Positions 10,701-23,972 of a DNA stretch of 64,000 nt are shown here, piece by piece. The notes under the pieces are model-generated. The model did no database searches and was not told the origin of the DNA. It was given only the letters and a program-made list of their open reading frames with translations. A program made the translations under genes and the position numbers. Source of the stretch: Hyaloperonospora brassicae (lineage: Eukaryota > Oomycota > Peronosporomycetes > Peronosporales > Peronosporaceae); NCBI GenBank assembly GCA_947650285.1, contig CANTFL010000108.1:222408-286407 (forward strand). The letters are read 5' to 3'. Each line of letters opens with the position of its first letter. Position 1 is the first letter of the stretch.

Positions 10701-13700
10701 ATACACTTTATGTGATAATAAGCAATCGACGATCGATGTGAGGCTATATGCTTATAGCAGCATAGAGTGCGTATTGGAGTCTGTTGAACCTTAAAAGCAA
10801 AGCTAGCGAGCTTAAATTAGCGCCTTTGCAAGAAGCACGGTCCAAGGCCGTAGCTGAAGTCTTTTACGTACTTTTACCATAAAGCCAAAAGAATGTGATC
10901 CCTACATCTTTTATACGATCTTGCCACGCTGAAAGCATGAGATTCATAAATTTTTAATGGGCACTACTTGCCTCTTTAATCACTATGGTTGCAGCAAGAC
11001 GAATTGGTGACTAATGAAGTCACTAACATCTCTCTCGCTATCGCTCATCATTCGCAGCTTTCTATGTATACCAGTTCATATCGGTAGTTATATCGAGAAG
11101 TCATGGTGGTAACTAGTTGATGTTTGTTGCGAAGTGATAAATGTATTCATGTTGACGATGAATAGATTTCAATAATTTATGCTACAAATTGGTCAAATAT
11201 AACGTGTGATGTATAGTAATATATAAGATTAGTGAAGAATGATCAGGCAGTGATTGATCGTGTGCGCAAAAGACTGAGTGAGCATGACACCTGCAATCGA
11301 CCTTCCTATGATTAACGGAAATAAAGAGTTTTGAAGAAATTTGTTGTTAAACATGTAAGTATATATTTATAGTATCGAAATTAAAATGATACTGTGTATT
11401 TACAGCATTTCTTTCGTGAATATTGTACAATTTTTTAAAAAGTCGAGTATTGTTAATTCATGCACTATGATTTATAGTCCAGGTGAACATATGAAAACAG
11501 GCTAGTTTTGTATTTAAATTTAGTGAATTGTGCCCCAGTTCTTGACTCGTGAATTTAACTACACACGTCGAGGCTCAAGAAGTTTTCAATATAACATGTT
11601 CGGTCGTGCGCGTTTCCAATATAGTACTAAATGCAGCTCAGCTTTTCAGCGCCCCAGCATATACGTTTGGATCGTACATTCACACAGTTCCTTGGTCGCG
11701 CGTGTGCAGACATCGTGTCATGCCGCTTTCGACGTCATATTATTATGTTTAGCCGTATGTATAGGATATTATCGAGATATTTAAGCTACAAAGAAATTAA
11801 CTATGTAATGCTTCCACCAATTATGTACGATCTATTAAAAGTTCTGGAATTGATATCTCTCGACACAAAAATTTCGTAGAGCAATAGCAAATTGATAAAA
11901 TATATTGCTGATATGAAACTGAATGGTAGCGGATTAAAATTGGGCCCTGACGGTGATGTGGGAGGAATATAAGCCCAACGGCATACGTCGCATCTCGAAT
12001 GGATCAACAATTCAAACGAATATAGAAATACTTTTAATCATCTCTTATATGGAGGACGTCAAAAACAGTATTTGGCCAGTTCAAAATGGTCCGTCCTATA
12101 CAAGCGTCTATAGTTCCACGCGTCATTAACATTTTTGTATATATATCGTCGTAAGCTGACACCTTGTATCATATCAATGATCCGATCACACATCCAGGCA
12201 TTATGAAACTGTTTTTACGTAAATAGAAAATATATTAAAGGATTGTTTCAGAATATACCATAATCCATGAAAACACATACTGCTTTGATTAGACGATTTA
12301 ATTTATACGCGTACATTTACATGACCCCACTCCACTTGATGATCATAAAAAGTATACGTGATGTCTTTGATACGATTGACAAACCCACTCGTATCGAACC
12401 GGTTTGTTTGTAATCATAAACAAGTAGTGTTTTCATGTATGGCGATATTTATCTACTATCAAAATTGCTACTCAAATAGGCCACAGACAGCTCGTTATGC
12501 TGGACGAGCAGGGGATTGGTCGAAACTTCATTTCCGAGACACTTTCGGTTGCTTTCGTACTGTTTCCCGACCCACATTAATCTTGCACTAGTGTAATGAA
12601 TGATGCTCGCTTCATTAAAGTTTGTCTGGGTGTCGTTGATTTTTTTCTGATCCAGATACAAACTCGCTTCATATTATCTTTAGTTGTCATGATACTATAA
12701 CAAGCAAATTTTCATACGCTTTATATATTAAGCATAAATTTTAACTAGTTAATGTTGTCCTTTATATTCTTTAACCCTCTGGTCAGTTTTAGTAACTTCG
12801 ATATAATTAGAGGCTCATTATACAACTTATTCAAGAAAAACACTGGGATATGTAAAGCTTCTATTTTATCTAATACTGCTTGTATTGTCGGTTATATGTA
12901 CTCCAGCACTGCAGAAAGCTCGATTTCATGTATTCGAAAATAACTACGATGCCTATATTTTCCAATATTATTATCTCCTTTTTCTCATCGACTTAGTCAG
13001 AAAAGATCGATTGGAATCACATTCCAGTTTCGATACGTTGCGCGCCCTAGATGTACACGTAGCTCAGTCTTTCATATACAATATTCGGCATGATCCTATA
13101 TGATTAATCAGCTAGCACGTATCCACAGACAGGCAAAACATTCTGTATCATATTTCGGTTAGGTCGAAACTCGACGATCAAGGACAAGAAAAAATCAGTT
13201 AGCAAAAGATTACGGAAGCGCGTTTGCAGCGTTGATAATTGTTTAAGCATAACATTTTTAACGAGGTTGAAAACAGACTATGGACATGTTCAGCGGTATT
13301 TACCTTTTTGGCATAGGCAACGATATTAAAACTGACCGGTTAGTGCCGAACGGGTGTATATTTTACCTAAGACTAACAATTTATATCGATCATTAGTTAT
13401 TCTCAACCATATTTATTTTTGATTAATGAACCTATCTGGATCAGTTTGGCGGTCGAAAAATCGTGGAAGATTGACGTGATAGCTCTAGGTCATCGAAACA
13501 TACCGCATATAAAGTAATGCCTACGCTCTACATATTGACTGTATCTTTACTCGTTATTGACAATGCTTACCGCGTCTATAATTGCGTAGATTAGTCCCAT
13601 TAGCGTTTTCATATTTCACACACACTTTATAAGTCAAATTAATAAAAATTGAGCATACTCTGGTGGAGTAAAATATTAAAACTCCGTGATGTGCGCTCAA

Positions 13701-15480
13701 TATACTTTCTGTGCCGTAGTAATAATTTCTAGGTTTTTAGGTTTTCGAAGGCGTTTCGGCACAACATCGTGCATTAATGTAATGGTCCACATTCTTTTCG
13801 CTCACACTTATGTATTTTCTTAAGTCGATGGTTAAAGCTGAATAAGAAGAACATATTTTAGTGGTAGATACAATGCTTATTATGAGGTTTAAACATTTTA
13901 GAATGAGTTGGCGCAGTTCACATTACTCTCCGCATACTTGTATCGATACAAATTGCCTACGGCACGTCTATATTATTGTTACATATACTGGTATGATCGA
14001 AAATGCTATAATGTCATCATTTCTTATACACTTATATGAATTTATGATCAATCGCGTCGAAGTTAAACTTTTTCGTCAATACAACTTTAGATTCATAATG
14101 CATCTTTCTATTTTTTAAGAAGTAGGGGATAGTGTTGCACGAAATTTAAATTGATTAAAGTCAAATAGGTAATACACAGAAATCGATAATTCTATTCCTA
14201 CTCGGCTATCCATCAATTTAAAAATAAATAACAATAGTAGACGATCGAGCGCAAGCATACCAAATACTTTTAAATTAAACTGATAAAGTCATATTGAATA
14301 TACGCTAGTCTAAGCATTTCATCTGAAGCGCTGTCGTATTAAATTTTATTATGTATATTATATTTGAATAAATAAAAAAAATCTAAATAAAACCTTAAAT
14401 GTGCTATAATTAAATTTCTCACTGAATATTTTACTGGATGATAATCTTTGCACTTCGATCCTCTGATTAGGTTCGATTTCTCTGTATCACAATATGTTTG
14501 TACATATGAAAATATAACATTTTACGAATGCTTATTAGAACAATCAGGTCTCTGTGCTAGCTGATTCGTTATACGATTTAAAATTTATGATCACAAGAAA
14601 GTTTATCACTGTGGTATATGTTTTTATTTAATCAAAATATATCTATGATATTTCAATAAGTCTGTATGTTATTGGTTTAAATTAGATTAAAAAAGTTCTA
14701 TTTTCTAACGTCATGGGTTTAAGGCATATTCAAATCAGCATCAATCATTGATCGCGCTTTTATTTTGCGCCCACAAGCGTATCGAATAGATAATTACTAC
14801 AATAAATATGATTTTGCGTAATTGGGGGTGCGGTATTCCTATGAATTTAGTTTTTAATATACAACTAGTTGTTAAAGGCGTGTTTTTTATCAACATAATA
14901 AACACAACATACATACAATATCATTTTGGGTGATGAACTTTGATTACCCATAGGAAATTCCATTGTGCTTCATTGCAATTTGTAGTTTAATGAACCGTGT
15001 GATAATAATGGCATTGTTCTAGTTCAGGTTGTAACATAAATGGATGGGAAGTTAAAGAAATTATTTTGTGTTAATGTATAATCAATTTCAATGATAAAGG
15101 AAAATTTATCAATGAGTTCCGAGGAGGTACTTTATAAATATTGTTTCAAAAAGATATACATTATTATCATATTGCTTATTATTATACTCAATTTCATATA
15201 TCTATTTTATATAATACATAAGGTAAGAACTTATAGCTCATTTGTGTCTGTGGCTTAAATTTTCTGTTGACGCTTCAGTTTTAATTTCATAAAGATTTTT
15301 CGTGTAATTTCAGACTTTTAATCAGAAAATGCTTCGGAGTGATAAGATTGATCACGCCTTAAAATTTTAGACGGGATTCGTCATCTAACAGTTGCTTTTT
15401 TGTTCCATATACATTTTATACTTTCTGGACTGGCGCCGTCCCAAACTTTTTTTTACATAAGACGTGGCCTAGTATTCGTA
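7785..15480. other. AT-rich stretch without recognisable genes
   Basis: There are only short frames in all six readings. None shows a domain or a repeat partner elsewhere in the window. A few slightly GC-richer islets (about 10,400-10,690 and 11,940-12,080) have readable frames with stops and may be very old coding debris, but no family could be named. Confidence 0.5.
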
Positions 15481-15489
15481 CCGCTTAAC

Positions 15490-17172
15490 TTGTTTGTTCG
15501 TTGCTTAGGCGGGGCATTGACACCTTTTTGGCGTTCGATACAGAGTCACCAGTCCATGTTGCGGGACAAGATGTGCAAGGTGTTTACTTCGGTTGTTTTT
15601 CAATGTCGCTTGTATGAAAGGTCAATTTACATCCATTCTATGAAGTGCATCCTTGGTACTTTGAATCTTTCGCATCGAGCACAGCTTAAAAATATTCGGT
15701 GATACTGACAGCTTATTGCTCAGATCGCCACTTTCGTAATGTAGCAAAATATATCTCAGATCGAGACACCATTTTAAAGCCTCGGATGGCCATGTCGTCA
15801 CCTCATTGGCACTATCATCATAACTGTCTTCCTTAACCGCCCAAATCGATCTTGTGCATGTCGCGCTCGATCGGCTCGTCGCCACACGCACAGACGTACT
15901 CGTCGACACTAACATTGCACGTCGAACCCTCAAAAGCTTATTCAGCTAGGCTCAACAGATAGATCAATGCGTTTGGTATAGTCGCGTAGTTAAGTCAGAT
16001 CGACCTCTGTCACCACCTCTACGATATTACACTTTCGCTAGCAGTTAATAATTACTTGATCAGAAACCGCTTCCAATATCGATATAGCGAAGCGCACAGC
16101 CTTCAGGAAATTCAACTTCCTGTCAATTCTGGTGTCGATTTCATTCAAAAGCCAACAAAATTAAATCTCTTTCGATACTGCGTTTATAATGACCGTATAA
16201 TTCCTTAAAAAACGCGTGAGAATTTGCTGGTCAGGAGACTATCCATCCAAACTTATATACGTCAAGTGATCGATAATGCGCTGTCATATTCGGCGGCAGA
16301 GATGCCAGCTTGGCATTGTTGCATTTTCCTAGAGATATTGGCACGACGCGTTGTTTAAAAGAATAAGCACCCGGCCTTTGTGCATCTTACACCAAAATTC
16401 CGGAGCCACATAGCAGAAGACCACCTACTTTTCTACGCAGTTTTGTTGCTAAAGTACACAAACCTTTTTTGCGTGGGTTTATCTTTACAAAGTATTAGTG
16501 TTTGCATCGACTTGCCGATGACAAGTAGATCCTCCATCTCGGTGCCAATTGTGTTGCAGTGCATCTCTACGGTGATACGATTCCTATCTGATCCGTCTCT
16601 GTTACGCTTGACCGTTTCCAGTGTCTTTTTTAATGAAAGCTTAAAAATAGGGCTGATGTGTCAAATCAAATGCATACCGTGGTAGATATTGAACAATCAG
16701 CTCGTTAAGATCCATTAAATTTACTGCCAGTTCAACGTTTTTTACTGAGGCTATCTAGCCGTGAAACACATGTTGCTGAAGGCCGTGTCGAGTTCAAATT
16801 TGTACAGCCAACCATTTGAAAGTCGCAGATTGTTCTTGCACAGCTATTTAGCGACTTAATTTGAGCAATATCCTTATATTTGTAGCTCTTCTATGATTCT
16901 TGATTCACCGTCATAGAGATTGTGTAAACCTGGAAAGCAACTTTAAATTCTGCATAAGAACTTTTCGATTGCGCTTTATATCCGTGGCATGGAACGAGTT
17001 GCCTGGTACCTGACAAATCCATTATTCTTCCATTGATATATTAAGTCCGAGCCTCTCCCCTGACCCAGTCTATCTTTTGAGCCTCCTGATATCTGGTGTG
17101 CGTGTGATACGCACCTGCGCCTGACTCTTTTCCTCAATCGTGAGAATCGTTTGCTTTGTGGACATTTTGAGG
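15490..17172 (-). pseudogene. pogo/Tigger-like (DDE_1) transposase fossil
   Basis: Blocks on the minus strand occur in family order, separated by frameshifts and stops. The N-terminus from ATG 17,172 reads MSTKQTILTIEEKSQAQVRI (first helix-turn-helix). Near 16,840 is the CENP-B-type helix (LCKNNLRLSNGWLYKFEL). At 16,600-16,440 is RITVEMHCNTIGTEMEDLLV followed by IGKSMQTLI. At 16,400-16,330 is VAPEFWCKMHKGRVLILLNNAS. At about 16,300 is SLPPNMTAHYRSLDV. At 16,130-16,050 is KLNFLKAVRFAISILEAVS with a tryptophan-less INC*RKCN. The acidic C-terminal region follows. In this family the second catalytic Asp sits in LLLDNAS, and here it is Asn. The first Asp block (LDETALF) is corrupted to DLTHQPYF. 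The element is old and inactive. Terminal inverted repeats were not identified. Confidence 0.8.
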
Positions 17173-17212
17173 TGTAATTAAAAGCAAATGTGAAGAACGA
17201 CAAACATCTCAA

Positions 17213-18550
17213 TAATGAAGCATGTTCAATGAATCAATGAAATTAGAAAGAAGGTGCGCTGTGTTGCTACTCTGTATTTTGAGCCTCATATATAAATTTA
17301 ATAAACAAAAAGAATGATTAATGCAGCTTGGTGCGGAACACGAAGTTTTTCAAACAGAAATTTTACCGTTAATAGGAGTGCTTATTGACCGGAACAGCAG
17401 TACCAGTTATATTATTAGGAAACAACGAAATACAATATATAAGACGAATGCCACCTTAAAACATGTATATTCGCAAATTTCTTATAGCAATTTCATGAGA
17501 ACAATTAATATCACCTGGCTTTCTGGCATGCAATTTGGGTTGATCGCTACGCCATATATTCACTTAATATCATCTTCGTTGAGTAAAATTTCATATTTGA
17601 TATCTTCTGATTCCATGACCCGTCATGCAGCTCAGTAATCCATTTACTTATCGCACATGCCGTCGGCAGCACTATCATTTTTGTTTACAGATTAATGGTA
17701 GCCCGATCCATTCACCACTGCAAAAATAGGAGCTCTAATCTTGCGTAACTTATATCTCCTTCAAACCACACTTTTTCGCCGGAACGGCTGATTTTTAAAG
17801 AACGATTTGATGTCGAAACTGAGCTTATTTTGGTGTTATTTTTATGACTTGTCTTTACATTTTCCTTCCCGTCTCGAATTGTTTATCGCTGTGATTTGTA
17901 AAATATTATGGTTGTTTTTAAATCGGAATGTTGAACCATTATACCTTCTCGATTTTGCCGCAATTCTAAGTACGGAAACACGCATAATTTAATTAATGAA
18001 ACCCGTGCCGATAGCTGATCAAATTAAGTATATTATACTTTTACATGATTTATATGGCAAGGCTAGGCCCTTCAGACGCCGTAAAATGTTATGTAACTGT
18101 TTAAAGTTTCCCTTGAGATAGTGACGATGTGGAGATTACTCAAGTTTTCTAATTCTAGAGCATCTAATAAAGCGCTTTGCGATAAGAGAAAGGGATACGT
18201 CAATCGGATATATAAAAATAAGAATCAAATGTTTAGTACCACTTTGTAGCTTATGTATGAGCACATTCTCTCCAAATGACCACCCTACACAATTCAATTT
18301 TGCTCTTTTACTATATTATCTGTCCGGTTGTACAAAACTTAAACAAATATTGTCCTAGCACAAAGCATTCATAAATAATGTGTTTACCGCCGAGTTGTCG
18401 TGAATCGTATATAAGTGTTGAAGGATCAGCACGACAACCAATATCATTATCATTCGAACTGCAACATACAAATAATAAAATCTGTTAGCGTCTCGGTGAG
18501 TCATTAACCTCTGCGAGTGGCTTAAACATAATCAATTTCACAGGCAATTT
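17213..18550. other. AT-rich stretch, nothing recognised
   Basis: The open frames 17,321-17,638 (plus) and 17,807-17,992 (plus) have no recognisable sequence features beyond hydrophobic runs expected from AT-rich DNA. Confidence 0.4.
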
Positions 18551-18554
18551 TTGT

Positions 18555-18800
18555 TAGATCCCAATCGATCATTCAGAAGTTTGTCAACTTCCACAATTAA
18601 AGCATCCTATTCATGTCCACATTGGCAGATTCGTGAGGGAAGCAATTGAAAAATACATCTTAACAAACCGTTGGCTAAGAACTTTGTCTGTATCCTTCTA
18701 AATTTGTGACCTGCATCAGTATTGTGCATGACACACGACTCGCAGCTACAAGATTTGCTATTTAGGCTGATATATGGTAGGCCAACTAATATCATCCCAG
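18555..18800 (-). repeat. Left arm of an inverted ~250-bp repeat with a Cys-rich frame
   Basis: On the minus strand this reads PYISLNSKSCSCESCVMHNT, DAGHKFRRIQTKFLANGLLR and CQCGHE, then an in-frame stop and DALIVEVDKLLNDR. The plus-strand copy at 20,345-20,595 keeps the same frame over its whole length with several amino-acid changes. The conserved frame and the pattern CxCxxC ... H ... CxCxH suggest a fragment of a metal-binding protein. I cannot name the family. The two arms are about 1.5 kb apart and face each other. Confidence 0.5.
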
Positions 18801-20340
18801 CATTAGTTTAATGACTATCATCTGAGAAATTTAGCTTTCAAATTTGTCAAAAAATATTACATCCTTGTTTTTTAGATCTTCGAATGTATAGAATTTTTTT
18901 GTTTTAATCTTGCCAGTGCGTATTATTAGACGCGAATGGCAATTTGTTTCAAGTATTTGCACTTCGGATTACTCACGGGACGAATCGCCGAAATGTCGCA
19001 CTTCGGGGACTATTGGCAAGTGCGGGTACATCGACATGACTCACGCACATAGTCCTGAGTCTTCTATGGTCTTTTTCAGTCGTCTACCAGGTTGTTAAAC
19101 AATTTAATTGCGATTAATGCCGCTTCATGTCGATTGTAAACGGAAAGTATATGAATTCCATCCTACATATCGAAACAACAACCTGCTTAAAGGAACTGCT
19201 ACCTTGCCTAAATTTAGGTCTTATTTTGGCCCGCAATACATCCGCCACCAAATCGCATCCCGCTACTTAAACAATATTGTGTGTTGATTAAGAAGAGATG
19301 GTAAATTAAAACTTGTCGTGCGATTCCTAGACCGCTTTTATATTGTTTACTACGTATTCACTACTTCGCGACGTTGGTTGTGCCTTCAAGTATCTGGGTA
19401 TAATGTACTTATGTAAGAGATTCCCGGTAACAACAACCCTTTAATGCAATCAAACTGAGCTTCAGCACTCATCTTCGCTATTTTTACCCACAATTGTTGT
19501 TTAATCAATCGCTTTTTTCAAATAACGCTACTAACTGTATTAATCTAGCTCTTTTGCAGAAACCCGAATACTACATACCTATAGATCTTTGTGGCAAGAA
19601 ATGATGCCCATTTACTGGTTCAAATACTCTTTTCGACAATTAACATTGAAAACACGCTCACGCCCTCAATCAAAGACGTACATGACGCCTCGCTCGGCTA
19701 TAGACAAACTTAATGGGCTTGTATATCACTTTACTATCATACCTACTTGTCAGGACAAGTCATGGAATGCATGTGATTCTATCAACTTCATACTTCGCCA
19801 TTGACAAAGATACACAATGACGTCACCGATGCCATGCATCGACCACTTAAATCTTTTTTTAAAAGCTGCGTCTTCTCAGCTACAACTCAGATGAGTAATG
19901 TGTGCTTATAGTTGTAGAAGTGGGCACGATTATTCAACAAATCTCTTTGCAAATACTGACCAAAAAAACTAAGGCATATGGATACGTAATCGTGGCTTAA
20001 TGCTAGCTGAATATAAAATTCAATTAATAAGTTCGTGTAGTAGGAGCGGCTACGCCGAAAACATGTCGACATGCAGCATCATAGGAAACCAGCACGACAT
20101 TTGGCTCGTTAACTTCAACAAAGGTGCCAAAAACGAGATATAAATATCGATATTGAGTACTTCGTATTTGACAGAATATGAATATAAAGGATATGTCAAC
20201 AACAATGATGCCCTTCATTATTCTAGTAGAAAGATAAGATATGATATTCTACCTTGTCTTAACATGTACACCTGAAGTAGAGTACAAACGGATGTGACGT
20301 AATACGCAAATGACGCTGCACCCTGGTGACTTTTCCATTT
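18801..20340. other. Spacer between the inverted arms, nothing recognised
   Basis: Only short frames are present (for example 18,910-19,098 and 19,589-19,804 plus). There is no transposase-like sequence, so it is not clear that the arms delimit a transposon. Confidence 0.4.
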
Positions 20341-20344
20341 ATAG

Positions 20345-20597
20345 AAATCATCAAGTTGGTGAGAATTTTTTTGGCCAACCATATATCAGCCTAAATAGAA
20401 AATCTCGGAGCTGCGAGTCGTGTGTCATGCATAATACTGATGCAGGTCACAAATTTAGAGGGATACAGACAAAGTTCTTAGCCAACGGTTTGTTAAGATG
20501 TCTTTTTCAATTGCTTTCCTCGCAAATCTGCCAATGTGGACATGAACGGGATGGGTTTATTGTGGAAGTTAGCAAACTTCCGAATGATTCACTTTTG
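20345..20597 (+). repeat. Right arm of the inverted Cys-rich repeat
   Basis: The plus frame reads PYISLNRKSRSCESCVMHNT, DAGHKFRGIQTKFLANGLLR, CQCGHERDGF, then IVEVSKLPNDSLL and a stop near 20,600. It is uninterrupted, unlike the left arm. See 18,555-18,800. Confidence 0.5.
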
Positions 20598-21432
20598 TAA
20601 ACAGACCAAAGTCACAGCAAAAAATAGGCTTTTATTATTTCCAGTTTTCTTATATTACGGGGTACCATCGACGAATAAAGTATTAGTCAATAGTTTAGAT
20701 CTGACTTGTTTGTATTCAATATAAAATCAATTATACAGCAGTTATAGAAAACACTTCTTTCTCTACACTAGACGACATCCCTATGAAAATTACACTCTGC
20801 TATAAAAGGATTGCTATGATGCTCATATTTTTACCACGAAAGCGAGTGGAACAATGCAATTTAAAAATGGAGTGCGCGTATCACACATCGAAATCGATCA
20901 CTAACGTTTGAACATTTTCAAATCTTGTTGACACGTGTCCGAAGCCTATATAATAACAAAGATTATATGAGAAAGGAAGCACAATGCAATAGTGTCGTGT
21001 GCAGCATGACTCGTGTTTGGTGGTAGATATGAAATAAACAATGAGAAGAATTAGATAGATGATCCAGCGGCCTGAAGACTTCTTACGAAATGCGACATAC
21101 CGGCAAATTATAACGTTTACTAACTTTGATCTACCTATGATGAAGAATTTGTATGTCTCATAAGCGTTGAAAAATTAATTTATCTCTGCAGAAAGCTCAT
21201 ATTAAGATTTATCAGAATAAACACAGTTATAGACAATTAAACAATACGTCCCTACTGCATTTCAAGTCATAATGTCTTTTAGACATATTTTTAGCATGGT
21301 GAAGCTCAAGTTTTAAATCTGAATTACTTGCGCTATTTTGGACGCATATCGTCTACATTAAGTGATTTAATTACACCAGTATTACCTGCGCGGCGAAGAA
21401 AGCATGACATTTGTAAAGTTCTGTAACTTTTT

Positions 21433-21879
21433 TTGAATAGAAGTGCGGCAATTGATGTAAGTGAAAAGTTCTTGATCATCATCTGCGATACTTATGAAAT
21501 CAGCATGTACATAAATATAACTCACATATATATAGATACAGAGAGAGAGAGCAATGGTACTATATCTAATATGCTACAAAATAAGTATATGATATGTATC
21601 TTTATCGACCTGATGATTGCATTAGGTGTAATCGGCATTCAGATTACTGTAACACTGCCCTTGGGAGCTGATGTATTATGCTTAATTTGTTTTTTGTCTC
21701 AGTTTTGGTATTCTTCACGTCAAGGATTTTGGTTATCTGTACGTAGAAAGCAAAACGGTTTTGATGAGTCCGGAGCTGAAAAAGTAGGAGCTGCCAAACG
21801 CACATCCACGATTTATGAGCAAATAGACAGTAAGCACACAGCATATTCCGGAGTGATCTCCGACAGGAGCACTAATTAA
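21433..21879 (+). CDS. Hypothetical ORF with hydrophobic segments, 148 aa
   Basis: This is the longest uninterrupted frame of the 20-23 kb stretch. Residues ~60-100 are strongly hydrophobic (ICIFIDLMIALGVIGIQI and ADVLCLICFLSQFW), compatible with two membrane segments, followed by a polar tail containing FDESGAEKVGAAKRTS. The first ~55 codons include AT-rich, low-complexity sequence, so a later start (Met ~47) is possible. No family is recognised. It may be a chance ORF or a gene fragment. Confidence 0.2.
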   Translation: MNRSAAIDVSEKFLIIICDTYEISMYINITHIYIDTERESNGTISNMLQNKYMICIFIDLMIALGVIGIQITVTLPLGADVLCLICFLSQFWYSSRQGFWLSVRRKQNGFDESGAEKVGAAKRTSTIYEQIDSKHTAYSGVISDRSTN

Positions 21880-23330
21880 GTTGATATGGACACAGCAGTA
21901 AGCAAATGTATAACCCGTAATTTTTTCTTACTTAACATCGCATGGGTTCTCCCTTAATGTACATTAAACTTACTCATTTGATATATGATTTGTTGTTTTA
22001 ACAGCGTAAAAATACAATAAAATAATTGAAGTGCATAGGATTTTTCATGTGAGATGATTAAGGCTGTCTACCGAAAAGGCACGTTGCATATGCCTGGCAA
22101 TTTTATATGGCTTTGCGGATAACTTTATGTGACCTTATCAATGCTGTTTTTATATATTTCCAAACTCAGGAGGTAATCAAAGATATTAAAAATATTTACG
22201 ATAAGCGACTGCGTCGGGATGTTCGCCCCAGTCATCGATGGTCACAACAATGATCAAGCATTACGTAAGGTAAATCACATCCAACACTTTGAAATTGCTA
22301 AGCGGGTCGGATAGCGAAGTAGTAAGGCGATTGGCAATTATTGGCCCCAAAGGTTAAATTCATCGATGTAAACGGCTCACAAAATATTTGGGAACAGACC
22401 TTGACGTTCTACTGGTCAAACCCGTCCTTCTTCGGAGGCATAATGAAATTTACGATATGCACGCTTATGCATGCATCAACCGTCCTCACGCCGATATGTG
22501 ATGTCCCTTTAAATATAAAGAAAGCATCAGGACAAAACAATTGGTGCACTGTGGTGCGAAAAGACGCCGAATGCAGGTCGTCGCATACAAAGGCACTGAT
22601 AGTTCGTGTAAATGTTAGTGTTTGTGGACAGTAATTTGTACATAAGAGAAATCATATTGCACTCCAGTTCAATAAAAAAATGAATATAACGGCACATGAT
22701 CGAGTAGTGTGCCAAAGACAGGACTTTTGATATTTAGTATCGGTTTAAGCGGAGGAAAAGTAAACCTACCGATATCAGATGAAAAGTGTGGTATGTGAAG
22801 TTAATGAGGCCAATATATTTCGAAGTGTCGTAATAGTTGAGAGATAATCAGACTTCCATGCATTGACACAGTCTGTTAAATTATAAATACAACTAATCAT
22901 TTAAATGTTGAGCCACATCAAACACGGAACTTTGTAGGAAAGAATAATTCTATAAGAAAAAGACATACACAATATCTACCTTTCGCGATATAGGGATGAA
23001 GCTTGGTAAGCTTGTTATCGATACAGTAAGTCTTTAACGAATCCTGAATTAATCTAATAAATTCGAACGGATTTCTTGCCTTCGTGGCACCATTTAATAA
23101 TGTCTCGACATGATAGAATGATTGTTGTATCTGTATTCCAAGAACAACAAAGCACCATGAGGGATGTTGCGTACGCTGAACATGTCTACGTCATTGGTTT
23201 TGAGCACACTATAAAATAGTGCTCTTGCAGGTCAAAGATAGGATTTTGGTACTGTAGCAAGTAAGATTCGGTTATCCTCAACTAATTTAACTTGCGGATA
23301 TGCTCGTTAACACGTAATAACAAAGCCATT

Positions 23331-23356
23331 ATATATATATATATATATATATATAT
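23331..23356. repeat. (AT)13 microsatellite
   Basis: An uninterrupted AT dinucleotide run. A shorter run lies at 27,141-27,158. Confidence 0.9.
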
Positions 23357-23618
23357 TATGGTCATGTGATGAACTAAATATACACAGAGTAACAGTATAT
23401 AGTGAGACTCGAGAAAATTTCTGGTATGTAGTGTATCTTCACGTACAACTGAGGTGGTAATCGTTATTTTGATCCGCATATGTTGCTAGCATGAATATTG
23501 GCTGTGAGCCATTACATGCTTGTTCAACTAGTGCATGAATATACACCATATCTAGAAAATTATATATTACCGTAAAAATAAAATAATATAATGCAATAAG
23601 TTAGGTAGATTTATTTGG

Positions 23619-23910
23619 GAAGCGTTATCCATCCACCACTTTAACGTTAACCATCCTCCCCCCAAAATTAATCTTGATTGTTTATAACCACAGTTGTGAT
23701 TGGTCAAAGAGATTGAACGCAACTGTAAGAATTTCAACACCCACAAGACACTCACCTTCAAATTGCAACCTTCCCTGTTACATGAACTCTATCAAAATGA
23801 ACACCCTTACCCCCTCCTTCACAATTGGGCATTCCTCTCTTGCTGAGGCTCAAGCTGCTGTAAAGGCCCATGCAATATCACAGGGATATATCATTGGTGT
23901 CAAATGTGTG
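23619..23910 (+). repeat. MULE-C left terminal inverted repeat
   Basis: It contains a truncated copy of the transposase N-terminus on the plus strand (TIGHSSLAEAQAAVKAHAIS then QGYIIGVK), mirroring the right repeat. Confidence 0.85.
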
Positions 23911-23972
23911 CGTAAATGGTCTAATTTAATCTTTGGCTGCTTCTATATTATCTACTTGTTCTACATATACAT

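Larger units (their letters stand above)
20601..23618. other. AT-rich stretch with one 148-aa ORF
   Basis: Apart from the ORF at 21,433-21,879 and a 97-aa frame at 22,341-22,634 (plus, no recognisable domain), the sequence is AT-rich filler. It ends in an (AT)13 run just before MULE-C. Confidence 0.4.
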
